64,000 bases of DNA from Afipia carboxidovorans OM5 (GCF_000218565.1 NC_015684.1:1922001-1986000); one strand, 5' to 3'; positions 36,032-46,321 are shown, counted from the first letter of the stretch. Translations and numbers: made by a program. The notes: a model not told the origin generated them from the sequence alone.

Positions 36032-37660
36032 TTGCGAACGCCGCTAGCATTCCTGGTCCTCTCGCTTTGCGTGATCGCCGGGACCTGGACCTGGCTCGGA
36101 CAGCCGGTGCCGCAGGCGCGCGCGCCGCTCGACCCCGCGCATAAGCTCGAATGCGTCTCCTACACCCCGTTCCGCGGCGCACAGAGCCCGCTCGAACCCT
36201 CGCTCCATGTGCCGGTGCAGCAGATCGCGCAGGACCTCGCCCAGCTCGCGAAAATCACCGACTGCATTCGCACCTATTCGATCGACAGCGGCCTCGACCA
36301 AGTGCCGGGCGAGGCAGCAAAGGTCGGCCTCAAGGTCATTCAGGGCATCTGGCTCGGCAGCAACCGGTTCAAGAACAGCATCCAGATCGATACCGCCGTC
36401 GCGCTCGCCAAGCGCTATCCCGCGACGATCGAGGCGCTCGTTGTCGGCAATGAGGTGTTGCTGCGCGGCGAGATGACGGCCGCCGATTTGCTGACGACGA
36501 TTCGCTACGTCAAATCCCGTGCCGAGACGACGCCGGTGACCTATGCGGACGTCTGGGAATTCTGGCTGCGCAATCGGGAGCTCGCGCCCGCGGTCGATTT
36601 CGTCACCATCCATATTCTGCCGTACTGGGAGGACTTCCCGGTACGGGCGAAATATGCGGCGGGGCACGTCGACCAGATCCGCAAGCGCGTCGCGGTCGCG
36701 TTTCCGAATAAGGAAATCCTGATCGGCGAAACCGGCTGGCCGAGCGCGGGCCGGATGCGCGACGGCGCGCTGCCCTCGCTTGCCAATCAGGCGATGGTGG
36801 TGTCGCAGATTCTGGCTTTGGCGCGGAGCGAGAAGTTTCGCGTCAACCTGATCGAGGCTTACGACCAGCCGTGGAAGCGCCAGCTCGAGGGCACTGTCGG
36901 CGGCTATTGGGGGCTGTTCGGCAGTGAACCGCGGCAGGCCAAATACGCGACGGGCGAGACGATCACCAACCATCCGATGTGGCGTTGGCAGATGGGCGGA
37001 GGTCTTGGCTTCTGCGTCCTCGTCTATGCGGCTGCCATGATGGCCTCGCGCCGCAGGCCCTGGCCGCCGCGCTGGGCGGCTTGGTTCGTGGTGGCTGTCG
37101 GCGCCACCGTCGGCGGCGTACTTGCGGGGTGGGGCGTCGAAAAGGTCCAGATCGAAAGTTTTGGTACCGGCGGTTGGATCGCAAACGGCGGCCTGCTCGC
37201 GGGAGCTCTGGCGGTCACGGTGTTCGCCGCAATGGCGGCCGTGACGGGGCGCTGCCTGCCGACCTTCGTTCAGATGATGGGTCCGCCGGAGGCGCGCACC
37301 GATTCCAAGGTCATGCGCGCGCTCGGGCTGGCGCTTATCGTCGTGGTGGTGTTCGCGACCGAGACGGCGCTTGGCTTCGTCTTCGACCCCCGTTACCGCG
37401 ACTTCCAGTTTGCTGCGCTGACGATTGCGGCCGTGCCCGCGCTATTTTTGATGCTGCTGAACGGCCCGACGCTCAACGGGCGGCGCCCGGTCGCAGAGAC
37501 GGCCTTTGCCGTGATGCTGACGCTCTGCGTGGTCTATATCGGCTTCAATGAAGGCTCAGCGAACTGGCAGTCGCTGTGGACGTGCGGTGCCTATCTGGCG
37601 CTCGCGTTCACGCTGTCGCTGGCGCGGGTCGCGCAAAACCCAAGACCATCAAAGCGATAG
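36032..37660 (+). CDS. ndvC: NdvC-like beta-glucan synthesis protein (GH17-like domain plus membrane helices)
   Basis: A 542-residue protein with an N-terminal membrane anchor, a GH17-like domain with candidate acid Glu in 'VVGNEVLLRGE' and nucleophile in 'IGETGWPSAG', and about eight helices in the last 220 residues. In Bradyrhizobium NdvC is needed for beta-1,6 linkages of cyclic glucan. The domain is a paralogue of the NdvB N-terminus ('EAYDQPWKR' versus 'EAIDQPWKF'). The TTG start follows GGAGGAAG by about 11 bases. The 3' end overlaps the next antisense gene by 53 bases. Confidence 0.87.
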   Translation: MRTPLAFLVLSLCVIAGTWTWLGQPVPQARAPLDPAHKLECVSYTPFRGAQSPLEPSLHVPVQQIAQDLAQLAKITDCIRTYSIDSGLDQVPGEAAKVGLKVIQGIWLGSNRFKNSIQIDTAVALAKRYPATIEALVVGNEVLLRGEMTAADLLTTIRYVKSRAETTPVTYADVWEFWLRNRELAPAVDFVTIHILPYWEDFPVRAKYAAGHVDQIRKRVAVAFPNKEILIGETGWPSAGRMRDGALPSLANQAMVVSQILALARSEKFRVNLIEAYDQPWKRQLEGTVGGYWGLFGSEPRQAKYATGETITNHPMWRWQMGGGLGFCVLVYAAAMMASRRRPWPPRWAAWFVVAVGATVGGVLAGWGVEKVQIESFGTGGWIANGGLLAGALAVTVFAAMAAVTGRCLPTFVQMMGPPEARTDSKVMRALGLALIVVVVFATETALGFVFDPRYRDFQFAALTIAAVPALFLMLLNGPTLNGRRPVAETAFAVMLTLCVVYIGFNEGSANWQSLWTCGAYLALAFTLSLARVAQNPRPSKR

Positions 37661-38063
37661 CGACGCCTGATAATCCAATATTGTAGAGTACGATACCGAA
37701 CCCCGCGGCGACCAGTCCGGCGGTGAGGGTGACCATCGACGGGCGGATGACGTGCAGTACCGCGATGATCAGCGCGGTCAGGCCGAACACATTGTTCTTG
37801 AACAGATAGGTCATTAGACTCCGGGTCTTGCAGAGCATTGTCTGCAGGCCGCCGTCACAGGCGAGGGCCGTCGTCGAATATTCGATCGCGAAATAGCGCA
37901 GGTAGAGCGCATAGCCGACGCTGCAGAAACCAACGACCAGAAGCCACTGGACCTGCACCGCACTCGGGCGGAACGGACGCTTCCTGTCTTCGCGAAGCTG
38001 AGCCGGGTCACCGGTCGGGCGAGGCTCGGTCGCAGGCCTGTCTGAGGGAGGGGTATCTGCCAT
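37608..38063 (-). CDS. Four-helix membrane protein next to ndvC, unknown
   Basis: A 151-residue inner-membrane protein with a Pro/Arg-rich cytoplasmic start and about four helices, plus a loop with two Cys ('LACDGGLQTMLCKTR') that could form a disulfide outside the membrane. I do not recognise a named family. Its last 53 bases lie antisense to the end of the ndvC-like gene. Confidence 0.8.
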   Translation of the reverse strand: MADTPPSDRPATEPRPTGDPAQLREDRKRPFRPSAVQVQWLLVVGFCSVGYALYLRYFAIEYSTTALACDGGLQTMLCKTRSLMTYLFKNNVFGLTALIIAVLHVIRPSMVTLTAGLVAAGFGIVLYNIGLSGVAIALMVLGFARPAPATA

Positions 38064-38136
38064 GGTCTTCCTGAGAAACTGAACTCTTCTGACAAACGGG
38101 TCTGGCGATTTCTTGACCGGCGGAGCCGCGCTCCGG

Positions 38137-39294
38137 TCAGCGGCCGAACAGCGAGGAGAGACCGCGGCTCGGAGGTTCCTCGGCGGGTGGCGGAGCCTGT
38201 GCCGGCTGCGGTTGCGGTGCCGGTTCTTCTACTCGCTTTTCAGTGCGGCTGCGAGCCTGCCGGCGGGGTTTCTCCTGCGAAACCTTGGCGCCGAGCGGCG
38301 ATTCGAGTGCGAGACGCTGGCCGTCGAACAGCGCGGTTTCGCAGCGATGGCGGTGAGCCAGCACGGCGGCGCAGAGCTTTGCCGCGGCGGCCGCGTCGTT
38401 CAACGGGCCCGCTACGAGGTGAAGTCGCATCCCGAGTCCGTTGTGACCCTCGCGAACCACGATCAAGGGCTGCAGCGCGCCGACGAGATCCGGCCCCCGC
38501 TTCAAGGCGCCACGCCATACCGCGCGCAGCCCCTCAACCGAATTGGCCGAGCCGAGATCGACACCGAACTCGGTCGGGCGAACTGTTTTTTCCTGGACCG
38601 GCTCTTCGCTTGCGGCAGCCTCGGCGGGTGGCGCAAGGGCCGCGACCGTTTCCGGTGCGGCCTCGTGCGATGGCGCATGGGATGTAGCCGCCTGTGGTGG
38701 AGAATGATGAGTCTCAGGCTCCGGCGCAGGCGTAACCTTCTTCACCGGCAGGGTCGGCAGATCCACCGCGGGGGGTGCTTGAGATGATGGCGGTGCGGCC
38801 GGCTTCACTGGTGGCGCACTCGCAAGCACGGGAACCGGGTTTGCGATGGGAGGTGTCTGAAAGAATGGCACGGCTGTTTTCGGCCAGGCGTGGGAGGCAG
38901 CTGCGGAAGGCTTCGCCAGCGCGCCGGTAATGGACTCCAGATTTTGTTCGACACTCGTCACCCGCGCAAACAGGCGGTCGCGGTCAGTGTTCAGCGTCTC
39001 GACCGCAGCCGAGAGGCGACGGTTCTCGATCCGCACTTCCTTCTCGACGACCTGCAATTGCTGGTTTTCGCGGGTCATCTCAGCAAACGCCTGCCGGTCG
39101 CGCTGCACGCCGCTTGAGTAATGGGCCACGAGCATCGCCGCCGCGACGGCACCGACAGTTGCCGCGCCCCAGGAGCCGAGCCGCCAGAAGGCCCCGCGGT
39201 CGTGCTCGTCCTCCTCCGCAAAAAGGCGCGACAGCAGGCCGCCTGAACGGGCGTCCTCGTCGATCTGGTCGAGCCTCGCGCGGTCCTTCCGCAT
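38137..39294 (-). CDS. Membrane-anchored coiled-coil protein with C-terminal SPOR-like domain
   Basis: The 385-residue product has a cytoplasmic N-terminus, one helix at about residues 43-60, a coiled coil (about 65-125), a long Pro/Ala-rich region, and a C-terminal domain of about 80 residues starting 'FGVDLGSANSVEGLRAVW' that resembles a SPOR-like module. SPOR domains bind denuded peptidoglycan at division sites. The role here is inference. It is 73 bases from the membrane gene and may be co-transcribed with it. Confidence 0.82.
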   Translation of the reverse strand: MRKDRARLDQIDEDARSGGLLSRLFAEEDEHDRGAFWRLGSWGAATVGAVAAAMLVAHYSSGVQRDRQAFAEMTRENQQLQVVEKEVRIENRRLSAAVETLNTDRDRLFARVTSVEQNLESITGALAKPSAAASHAWPKTAVPFFQTPPIANPVPVLASAPPVKPAAPPSSQAPPAVDLPTLPVKKVTPAPEPETHHSPPQAATSHAPSHEAAPETVAALAPPAEAAASEEPVQEKTVRPTEFGVDLGSANSVEGLRAVWRGALKRGPDLVGALQPLIVVREGHNGLGMRLHLVAGPLNDAAAAAKLCAAVLAHRHRCETALFDGQRLALESPLGAKVSQEKPRRQARSRTEKRVEEPAPQPQPAQAPPPAEEPPSRGLSSLFGR

Positions 39295-39484
39295 GCCTAG
39301 GTGAGCCCCCGATTCCCCCGAATCACCCTCATAACTTTAACAGAAACGCCGTAATCGCGCCGATCGCCCTCGATTCGGCTGATTTGGGCTGCCTTCAGAT
39401 TCCCTCCCGTGCCGAAAGGCTTTATGACAACCGCACTTGCGTCCGTCCGAATCCGGCCGGCGCCCCCTTCGCGAGCCAGAGCCC

Positions 39485-40840
39485 ATGACCGACCGATCGA
39501 GCCTCACCCTTGTCCTTGCCGCCGGCGAGGGAACGCGGATGCGCTCCTCGCGGCCGAAGGTCCTGCATGAGGTTGCGGGCCGGTCTCTGCTCGCCAATGT
39601 GCTGCTCGCCGCACCCGCAGGCAAGCAAGATCGTCTTGCGGTTGTGGTCGGGCCGGATCATCAGGCGGTCGCCGACGAGGCGCGCAAGCTGCGCCCGGAG
39701 GCTCAGATGTTTGTCCAGAGCGAGCGCAAGGGGACCGCCCATGCGGTGCTGGCCGCGCGAGAGGCGATCGCCGGCGGCGCTGATGATCTTCTGGTCGTGT
39801 TTGGCGATACCCCGCTCGTGACGGCCGAGACATTCGCGCGTTTGCAGGCCGCGCTTACAGGTGATGTGGCCATCGTGGTGCTCGGCTTCCGTGCCAAGGA
39901 CCCGGCCGGCTACGGGCGACTGCTGGTGCAGGGCAATGAGCTCATTGCCATTCGTGAGCAGGCCGATGCGAGCGAGGCTGAACGCAAGGTCGATCTCTGC
40001 AACGCGGGCATGATGGCGTTCGCGGGCAAGTCCGCACTCACGATTCTTGAGCGGATCGGCAATGCCAACAGCAAGGGCGAGTACTATCTGACGGATGCAA
40101 TCGGCATTGCGCGCGAGATGGGATTGCGCGCGGCCGTTATCGAAACCGATGAGGATGAAGTGCGCGGCATCAACACCAAGGCTCAACTGGCCGAAGCCGA
40201 AACCGTGATGCAGGCACGGTTGCGGCGGCAGGCGATGGAGGCGGGCGTCACGCTGGTTGCACCGGAGACGGTGTTTCTCTCTGCCGACACGACCTTCGGC
40301 CGCGATGTGGTGATCGAACCGTTCGTGGTGATCGGCCCCGGCGTCAGCATCGACGACGGCGCGGTGATCCACTCGTTCTCCCATGTGACGCAATCGTCGA
40401 TCGGCAAGAAGGTTTCGATCGGACCCTACGCGCGCATCCGTCCCGGCACCTCGCTCGGCGAGGGCGTGCGAATCGGCAATTTCGTGGAGACCAAGGCCGC
40501 CGTGCTCGAGAGCGGCGTGAAGGTCAATCACCTCTCTTATGTCGGCGACGCCCATGTCGGCACCAACGCCAACATCGGTGCGGGCACAATCATGTGCAAC
40601 TATGACGGCTTCGACAAACACCGCACAGAGGTGGGAGCGGGCGCGTTCGTCGGCTCGAACTCCTCGCTGGTCGCGCCGGTGAAGATCGGCGCAGGCTCCT
40701 ATATCGGCTCCGGCTCCGTCATCACTCGCGAGGTGCCGGAAGATGCGCTGGTGGTCGAGCGCAACGAGCAGGTGACGCGGCCAGGTTGGGCCAAACGTTA
40801 CCGCGAGCGCAAGGCCGAGATGAAGAAGCCCAAGACGTGA
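39485..40840 (+). CDS. glmU: Bifunctional UDP-GlcNAc pyrophosphorylase / glucosamine-1-phosphate acetyltransferase
   Basis: GlmU acetylates glucosamine-1-phosphate and then forms UDP-GlcNAc, the precursor of peptidoglycan and lipid A. The 451-residue product has '[18 protein letters not shown]' at the start of the uridyltransferase domain and a left-handed beta-helix of hexapeptide repeats with 'YDGFDKHRT' at the acetyltransferase site. ATG 39485 begins this motif directly. glmS follows after 138 bases, so two steps of one pathway are together. Confidence 0.97.
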
Positions 40841-40978
40841 CGCCCGGCCGCCGTCCTGCGTCAATGGGCGTTAAGCATGAATGCGATGTGCGAATCCGCA
40901 ACAATTCTTGAGCCGCGGTTCGTGCGATACTTGGCTATGAGATTTCCACTTTATTGATCGTTGAGAGGCATAAACCGC

Positions 40979-42805
40979 ATGTGCGGCATTGTCGGAATTC
41001 TGGGTCGCCAGCCGGTGGCGGACCTTCTGGTGGATGCGTTGAAGCGGCTGGAATATCGCGGTTATGATTCCGCAGGCGTCGCCACGCTGGAAGGCTCGCA
41101 TATCGAGCGTCGCCGCGCCGAGGGCAAGCTCCGGAATCTCGAGTCCCGGCTGAAAGCCTCGCCGCTGCTCGGCCGCGTCGGCATCGGCCATACCCGCTGG
41201 GCCACGCATGGCAAGCCGACGGAAAACAACGCGCATCCGCATGCGAGCGGCAACGTCGCCGTCGTCCATAACGGCATTATCGAGAATTATCGCGAGCTGC
41301 GTGCCGCGCTTGAGCGTGAAGGTGCGAAATTCGACAGCGAGACCGACACCGAAGTCGTTGCGCATCTCGTTAATTCCTATCTCGCAAAAGGCTTCACGCC
41401 GCAGGACGCGGTGAAGGAAGCGCTGCCGCGACTGCGCGGTGCGTTCGCGCTCGCCTTCGTGTTCGAGGGTGAGGACGATCTGATGATCGGTGCACGCAAG
41501 GGCTCGCCGCTCGCGATCGGTTATGGTGATGGCGAGATGTATCTCGGCTCCGACGCGATCGCGCTTGCGCCGTTCACCGACGACATCAGCTATCTGGAAG
41601 ACGGCGACTGGGTGGTGCTGACGCGTGAGCGCGCGACCATCTTCAACGAAGCGAATGCGCCGGTCACCCGCGAGGTGCTGAAGTCCGGCGCCTCGACCTT
41701 CATGGTCGACAAGGCGAACTACCGCCACTTCATGGCGAAGGAAATCCACGAACAGCCCGAGGTCGTGGGTCACACGCTCGCGCGCTACGTCAATATGGCG
41801 ACCGATCAGGTCGCACTGCCCGCCGAACTGCCGTTTGATTTCTCCAAGATCGGCCGCGTCTCCATCACCGCTTGCGGCACCGCGAGCTATGCGGGCTTCG
41901 TTGCCAAATACTGGTTCGAGCGCTTTGCGCGGCTGCCGGTCGAAATCGATGTGGCGTCAGAATTCCGCTACCGCGAAGCGCCGCTGCGCAAGGGCGACCT
42001 TGCGATCTTCATTTCGCAGTCGGGTGAGACCGCCGACACGCTTGCCGCACTGCGCTACGCCAAGGCGCAGGGGCTGCACACAATCTCCGTCGTCAACGTC
42101 ACCACGTCGACCATCGCGCGTGAGAGCGAAACTGTATTGCCGACGCTGGCGGGTCCTGAGATCGGCGTTGCCTCCACCAAGGCATTCACTTGTCAGTTGA
42201 TGGTGCTCGCGGCCATCGCCATTGCCGCCGGCAAGGCGCGTGGCGAATTGAGCGACGAGGACGAGACGAAACTCGTGCAGGCACTCGTTGAGGTGCCGCG
42301 CCTGATGAGCGCCGCGCTCGCGCTCGAGCCGCAGATCGAAAAGCTCGCGCGCGATATCGCGAAGTCGCGCGACGTGCTCTATCTCGGTCGCGGCACGAGC
42401 TATCCGCTCGCGCTCGAAGGTGCACTGAAGCTGAAAGAAATTTCCTATATTCACGCCGAGGGCTATGCCGCCGGCGAACTGAAGCACGGCCCGATCGCGT
42501 TGATCGACGAGACAATGCCCGTGGTGGTGATCGCGCCTTACGACCGCGTGTTCGAGAAGACGGTTTCCAACATGCAGGAGGTCGCGGCGCGCGGCGGCCG
42601 CATCGTGCTGATGACGGATGCGCATGGCGCGCGCGAAGCAACGGTCGAATCGCTCGAAACCATCGTCCTGCCCGATATGCCGGCCACGGTGACACCACTC
42701 GTCTATGCCGTTCCCGTGCAGCTTCTTGCCTATCACACAGCAGTCATTATGGGCACCGACGTCGATCAGCCGCGGAACCTTGCCAAATCCGTCACGGTCG
42801 AATGA
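40979..42805 (+). CDS. glmS: Glutamine-fructose-6-phosphate aminotransferase
   Basis: GlmS makes glucosamine-6-phosphate from fructose-6-phosphate and glutamine, the first step towards UDP-GlcNAc. The 608-residue product starts MCGIVGILG; Cys2 becomes the N-terminal nucleophile of the glutaminase domain. Two SIS domains follow, with 'ISQSGETADT' and the C-terminal 'DVDQPRNLAKSVTVE'. ATG 40979 is fixed by the need for Cys at position 2. I saw no glmS ribozyme upstream. Confidence 0.98.
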   Translation: MCGIVGILGRQPVADLLVDALKRLEYRGYDSAGVATLEGSHIERRRAEGKLRNLESRLKASPLLGRVGIGHTRWATHGKPTENNAHPHASGNVAVVHNGIIENYRELRAALEREGAKFDSETDTEVVAHLVNSYLAKGFTPQDAVKEALPRLRGAFALAFVFEGEDDLMIGARKGSPLAIGYGDGEMYLGSDAIALAPFTDDISYLEDGDWVVLTRERATIFNEANAPVTREVLKSGASTFMVDKANYRHFMAKEIHEQPEVVGHTLARYVNMATDQVALPAELPFDFSKIGRVSITACGTASYAGFVAKYWFERFARLPVEIDVASEFRYREAPLRKGDLAIFISQSGETADTLAALRYAKAQGLHTISVVNVTTSTIARESETVLPTLAGPEIGVASTKAFTCQLMVLAAIAIAAGKARGELSDEDETKLVQALVEVPRLMSAALALEPQIEKLARDIAKSRDVLYLGRGTSYPLALEGALKLKEISYIHAEGYAAGELKHGPIALIDETMPVVVIAPYDRVFEKTVSNMQEVAARGGRIVLMTDAHGAREATVESLETIVLPDMPATVTPLVYAVPVQLLAYHTAVIMGTDVDQPRNLAKSVTVE

Positions 42806-42911
42806 CAAACTGACGCAGGCAGGCTAGGGAAGGGCCTTGCGACCATGGTCGCGGACGCTTTCCGGCGGCAAACCCTTGCATGCCGCGCGCTTGGGGCGAT
42901 ACGGATAGATC

Positions 42912-43679
42912 ATGGCACAGAATACACCGAAGCTTCCGGACGATCTGATTACCAATCCGGATGCCCCGCGCGGAGTGATGGCGCGGCTGCGTAACTATTT
43001 TCTGACGGGTTTGATCGTCGCTGGTCCGATCGCGATCACCTTCTATCTGACGTGGTGGTTCATCACCTGGGTGGACAACATGGTCCGCCCGTTCGTGCCG
43101 GCCGCGTATCGCCCCGAGACCTATCTGCCGTGGGGCATTCCGGGTTCGGGCCTGATCGTCGCGGTGTTCGCGCTCACCTTGCTTGGTTTTCTCACGGCAA
43201 ACCTGATCGGCCGCCAACTCGTTGCGCTCGGCGAAACCATTCTCGGCCACATGCCGGTGGTGCGCGCGATCTATCGCGGCCTCAAGCAGGTGTTCGAGAC
43301 GATCTTTTCCAGCAACGGCTCGGGCCTGCGTAAAGTGGGCCTCGTCGAGTTTCCGCAGCCCGGCATGTGGTCTGTGGTGCTGATCTCGCACGCACCGAAC
43401 GAGCAGATGTCGTCAAGCCTGCCGGGTGAAGAGGAGCACGTCGCGGTGTTCCTGCCATGCGCACCGAACCCGACAACCGGCTTCTTCTTCTATGTGCCGA
43501 AGAGCCGGGTGATCGAGATCGACATCAGCGCCGAGGATGCGGCGACGCTCATCATGTCGGCGGGTGTGGTGCAGCCGGGTGGCGATGCCAACCGGAGGGC
43601 GGCTGCGCTCGGTGAGGTGATGAAGGCGGCAAACGCTGCGAATGCGACACCTGCTTCAAGCCCGGCGAAGGTCGAGTAG
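42912..43679 (+). CDS. DUF502 membrane protein
   Basis: A 255-residue protein with two helices in the first 110 residues (after 'NYFLTGLIVAGPIAIT') and a soluble C-terminal domain with 'PGMWSVVLISHAPN' and 'PTTGFFFYVP', typical of DUF502. The function is unknown. It follows glmS by 106 bases in the same direction. The next gene begins at the base after its stop. Confidence 0.92.
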   Translation: MAQNTPKLPDDLITNPDAPRGVMARLRNYFLTGLIVAGPIAITFYLTWWFITWVDNMVRPFVPAAYRPETYLPWGIPGSGLIVAVFALTLLGFLTANLIGRQLVALGETILGHMPVVRAIYRGLKQVFETIFSSNGSGLRKVGLVEFPQPGMWSVVLISHAPNEQMSSSLPGEEEHVAVFLPCAPNPTTGFFFYVPKSRVIEIDISAEDAATLIMSAGVVQPGGDANRRAAALGEVMKAANAANATPASSPAKVE

Positions 43680-44039
43680 TTGCCTCGCACGGACAAAACG
43701 ACGGCGGTATCTCGCAGCGAGAAGCCGGAGCAGAAGAACGCAATCAGCACCACGCCGCGGCTCATCTGGGTGATTGTTCTTGTCAGTGTTGTCGTTACGG
43801 TCGTGACTGAACTTCGAATTGCGGGCTACGGCGATGCTGGGTTGTCAGTGATCGTGGCCTACACTGCGTTCGTCATCAACATCGCGTGCTCCGCGCTCGG
43901 CTTCCAGACGCGCGAGCGGATATGGTGGATCGGCAACATCATTGTCGGCGTCCTCACCATGAGCTTCATCGGCACGCCGACGATCCCGAGCACGCTGTGG
44001 ACGGCAGGTCGCGTTCTGTTCGCGCGATTTGCAGCGTAG
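43680..44039 (+). CDS. Small membrane protein, TTG start, unknown
   Basis: A 119-residue protein with a charged N-terminus and three helices (about residues 28-50, 55-76 and 83-100). I do not recognise a family. TTG 43680 directly follows the DUF502 stop, which suggests coupled translation; no better start is visible before the first helix. It is convergent with recG, six bases away. Confidence 0.7.
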   Translation: MPRTDKTTAVSRSEKPEQKNAISTTPRLIWVIVLVSVVVTVVTELRIAGYGDAGLSVIVAYTAFVINIACSALGFQTRERIWWIGNIIVGVLTMSFIGTPTIPSTLWTAGRVLFARFAA

Positions 44040-44045
44040 GGAAGA

Positions 44046-46160
44046 TTATCCCGCGCCGATCAACGGGATCGCTTCATCGCGTTCGAACAGATAGAGCAGG
44101 CAGCGCAGCGCCTCGCTACGTTCTCCGGCAAGCTTTGGATCGTCCTGCAAAATCCGCAGCGCCTCGTCTCGGGCTTGCGCGACCAGGCTGCCGTGAATCT
44201 CCGGCCGCGCGATGCGGAATCCGGGCAGACCGCTCTGGCGAGTGCCGAGCACGTCGCCTTCGCCGCGCAGGCGCAGATCCTCCTCCGCGATGCGAAAACC
44301 ATCGGTCGTTTCGCGAATGACGCGCAGCCGCGCTGTTGCGGTTTCGCCGGCCGGCTCGCGGTAAAGCAGGATGCAGGTCGATGCTTCGCGCCCACGCCCG
44401 ACACGTCCGCGTAACTGATGAAGTTGCGACAGGCCGAAACGCTCGGCGTTCTCGATCACCATGATCGTTGCTTCCGGCACATCGACACCGACTTCGACGA
44501 CCGTGGTGGCGACCAAAAGCTGCGTCTCGCCGGCGGCGAAGCGCGCCATCGCTGCGTCCTTCTCCTTCGGCTTCATCTTGCCGTGGACGAGGCCGACGAC
44601 ATCGCCAAATGTCTTCTGAAGACTCTCGAAGCGCTGGGTGGCATCGATAAGGCCCATATCTGTGCCGAGCCCGTTATCGGATTCCTCGACCAGCGGGCAG
44701 ATCCAGTAGACGCGCTTGCCTGCCTTCAGCGCGCGCCCGAGGGCCTCGATGATCTCGCCGAGGCGGCTCACTGGCACGACGCGAGTATCGATCGGTTGCC
44801 GCCCGGCGGGTTTCTCGCGCAGTTCCGAGATATCCATGTCGCCGAAATAGGTCATGACCAGCGTGCGCGGGATCGGCGTCGCGCTCAGAACCAGCATGTC
44901 AACGGCCTCGCCCTTATCGGTCAACAGCAGGCGTTCGCGCACGCCAAAGCGATGCTGCTCGTCGACAATCGCAAGCGCGAGCGATTTGAAAATCACTTCA
45001 TCCTGGATCAACGCATGCGTGCCAACGAGCAGGTCGATCTCTCCGTTTGCCAACTGTTCGAGAATGTCGCGGCGATCCTTGCCCTTGTCACGGCCGGTGA
45101 GGATCGCGACGCGAAGGCCCGCGCGCTCCGCAAGCGGCGCGATGGTCGCGATATGCTGGCGCGCAAGAATTTCCGTTGGTGCCATCAGCGCGGACTGGCG
45201 GCCTTCTTCGGCGACGGCCGCGGCGGCAAGTAACGCCACCACCGTCTTGCCGGAGCCGACATCGCCTTGCAGGAGCCGCAACATGCGAAGCGGCTTGCCG
45301 AGGTCTTCGGCGATAGCGCGCACCGCCTCCTGTTGTGAGGATGTAAGCGCGTAAGGAAGAGCATCGATGATCTTTCGCCGCAAATGCCCGTCGCCCGCGT
45401 GGCGCGTGCCAGCGGGGCGACGCAGTTGCGCGCGCACCAACGCCAGCGCAAGTTGATTGGCGAGCAGCTCGTCATAAGCCAACCGCGACCAGAATGGCCC
45501 GGACGGAAGAATGTCGGTGATCTCGTCGGGCTGGTGCAGGTGGTGAAGCGCTGTCGCAAAACCGGGGAAGCTGCAGCGGCGTACCACCTCCGGGCCGATC
45601 CATTCCGGCAGTTGCGGCAGCTTCGTCAGCGCCTGTGCCATCGCCCGCCGCATCGAGCCGATCGCAAGCCCCTCAGTGAGCGGATAGACCGGATCGATGC
45701 CGGAGAGCTTTGCAAAGCCTTCTTCATCGACCACGCGCTCGGGATGCACCATCTGCAGCATGCCGTCGAACATCTGCGCGGTGCCGGAGACGTAGCGCAC
45801 CTCGCCGACCGGCAGCAGCTTGTCGAGATAGCCGCCCTGCGGACGGAAATAGGTCAGCATCACCGTGCCGGTCTCGTCGCTCGCATAGATCGTATAGGGC
45901 GCACGCGAGCGGCCGGGCGGAGCCGGGCGATGGCGATCCACTGTCACTTTCAGCGTGACTACCGTACCGGGAGTGGCGTCGCGGATTTTCGGTTGCGCGC
46001 GGCGGTCGATCACGTTCGAGGGCAGGTGCAACAACAGATCGACGATGCGCGGCGTCTCGCTGCGGTCGAGCAGATAGCGGAACAGCTTGTCCTGCTTCGG
46101 CCCGACCCCCGGAAGGCTTGTGATCGGCGCAAACAGAGGATTGAGGATCGGAGGGCGCAT
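44046..46160 (-). CDS. recG: ATP-dependent DNA helicase RecG
   Basis: RecG remodels stalled forks and branched DNA. The 704-residue product has the wedge domain in the first third, the P-loop 'GDVGSGKTVVALLA', the 'VDEQHRFG' box and a C-terminal helicase domain with 'QLRGRVGRG'. ATG 46160 is the first codon of the conserved start. It is divergent from sdhE and mfd across a palindromic repeat; the recG-sdhE-mfd grouping is common in alphaproteobacteria. Confidence 0.97.
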   Translation of the reverse strand: MRPPILNPLFAPITSLPGVGPKQDKLFRYLLDRSETPRIVDLLLHLPSNVIDRRAQPKIRDATPGTVVTLKVTVDRHRPAPPGRSRAPYTIYASDETGTVMLTYFRPQGGYLDKLLPVGEVRYVSGTAQMFDGMLQMVHPERVVDEEGFAKLSGIDPVYPLTEGLAIGSMRRAMAQALTKLPQLPEWIGPEVVRRCSFPGFATALHHLHQPDEITDILPSGPFWSRLAYDELLANQLALALVRAQLRRPAGTRHAGDGHLRRKIIDALPYALTSSQQEAVRAIAEDLGKPLRMLRLLQGDVGSGKTVVALLAAAAVAEEGRQSALMAPTEILARQHIATIAPLAERAGLRVAILTGRDKGKDRRDILEQLANGEIDLLVGTHALIQDEVIFKSLALAIVDEQHRFGVRERLLLTDKGEAVDMLVLSATPIPRTLVMTYFGDMDISELREKPAGRQPIDTRVVPVSRLGEIIEALGRALKAGKRVYWICPLVEESDNGLGTDMGLIDATQRFESLQKTFGDVVGLVHGKMKPKEKDAAMARFAAGETQLLVATTVVEVGVDVPEATIMVIENAERFGLSQLHQLRGRVGRGREASTCILLYREPAGETATARLRVIRETTDGFRIAEEDLRLRGEGDVLGTRQSGLPGFRIARPEIHGSLVAQARDEALRILQDDPKLAGERSEALRCLLYLFERDEAIPLIGAG

Positions 46161-46200
46161 CAAAACCCGGCATTGGTGATTTCGATCGACTGCTCTTTTC

Positions 46201-46321
46201 GTCATTGCGAGCGAAGCGAAGCAATCCAGTTCCTTCTATACAGCAGGATTGGCCGGATTGCTCCGTCGCGAGAGCCTGTGCCGACCGCGTGGGGCGCCGA
46301 TCCCGGTACTCCTCCCAATGA
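46201..46321. repeat. Dispersed palindromic repeat, 'cattgcgag' family, copy 3
   Basis: Starts gtcattgcgagcgaagcg and aagcaatccag and ends near ctcccaatgac, with an inverted ggattgctccgtcgcgag inside. It lies in the divergent region between recG and sdhE and is longer than the other two copies. Confidence 0.8.
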
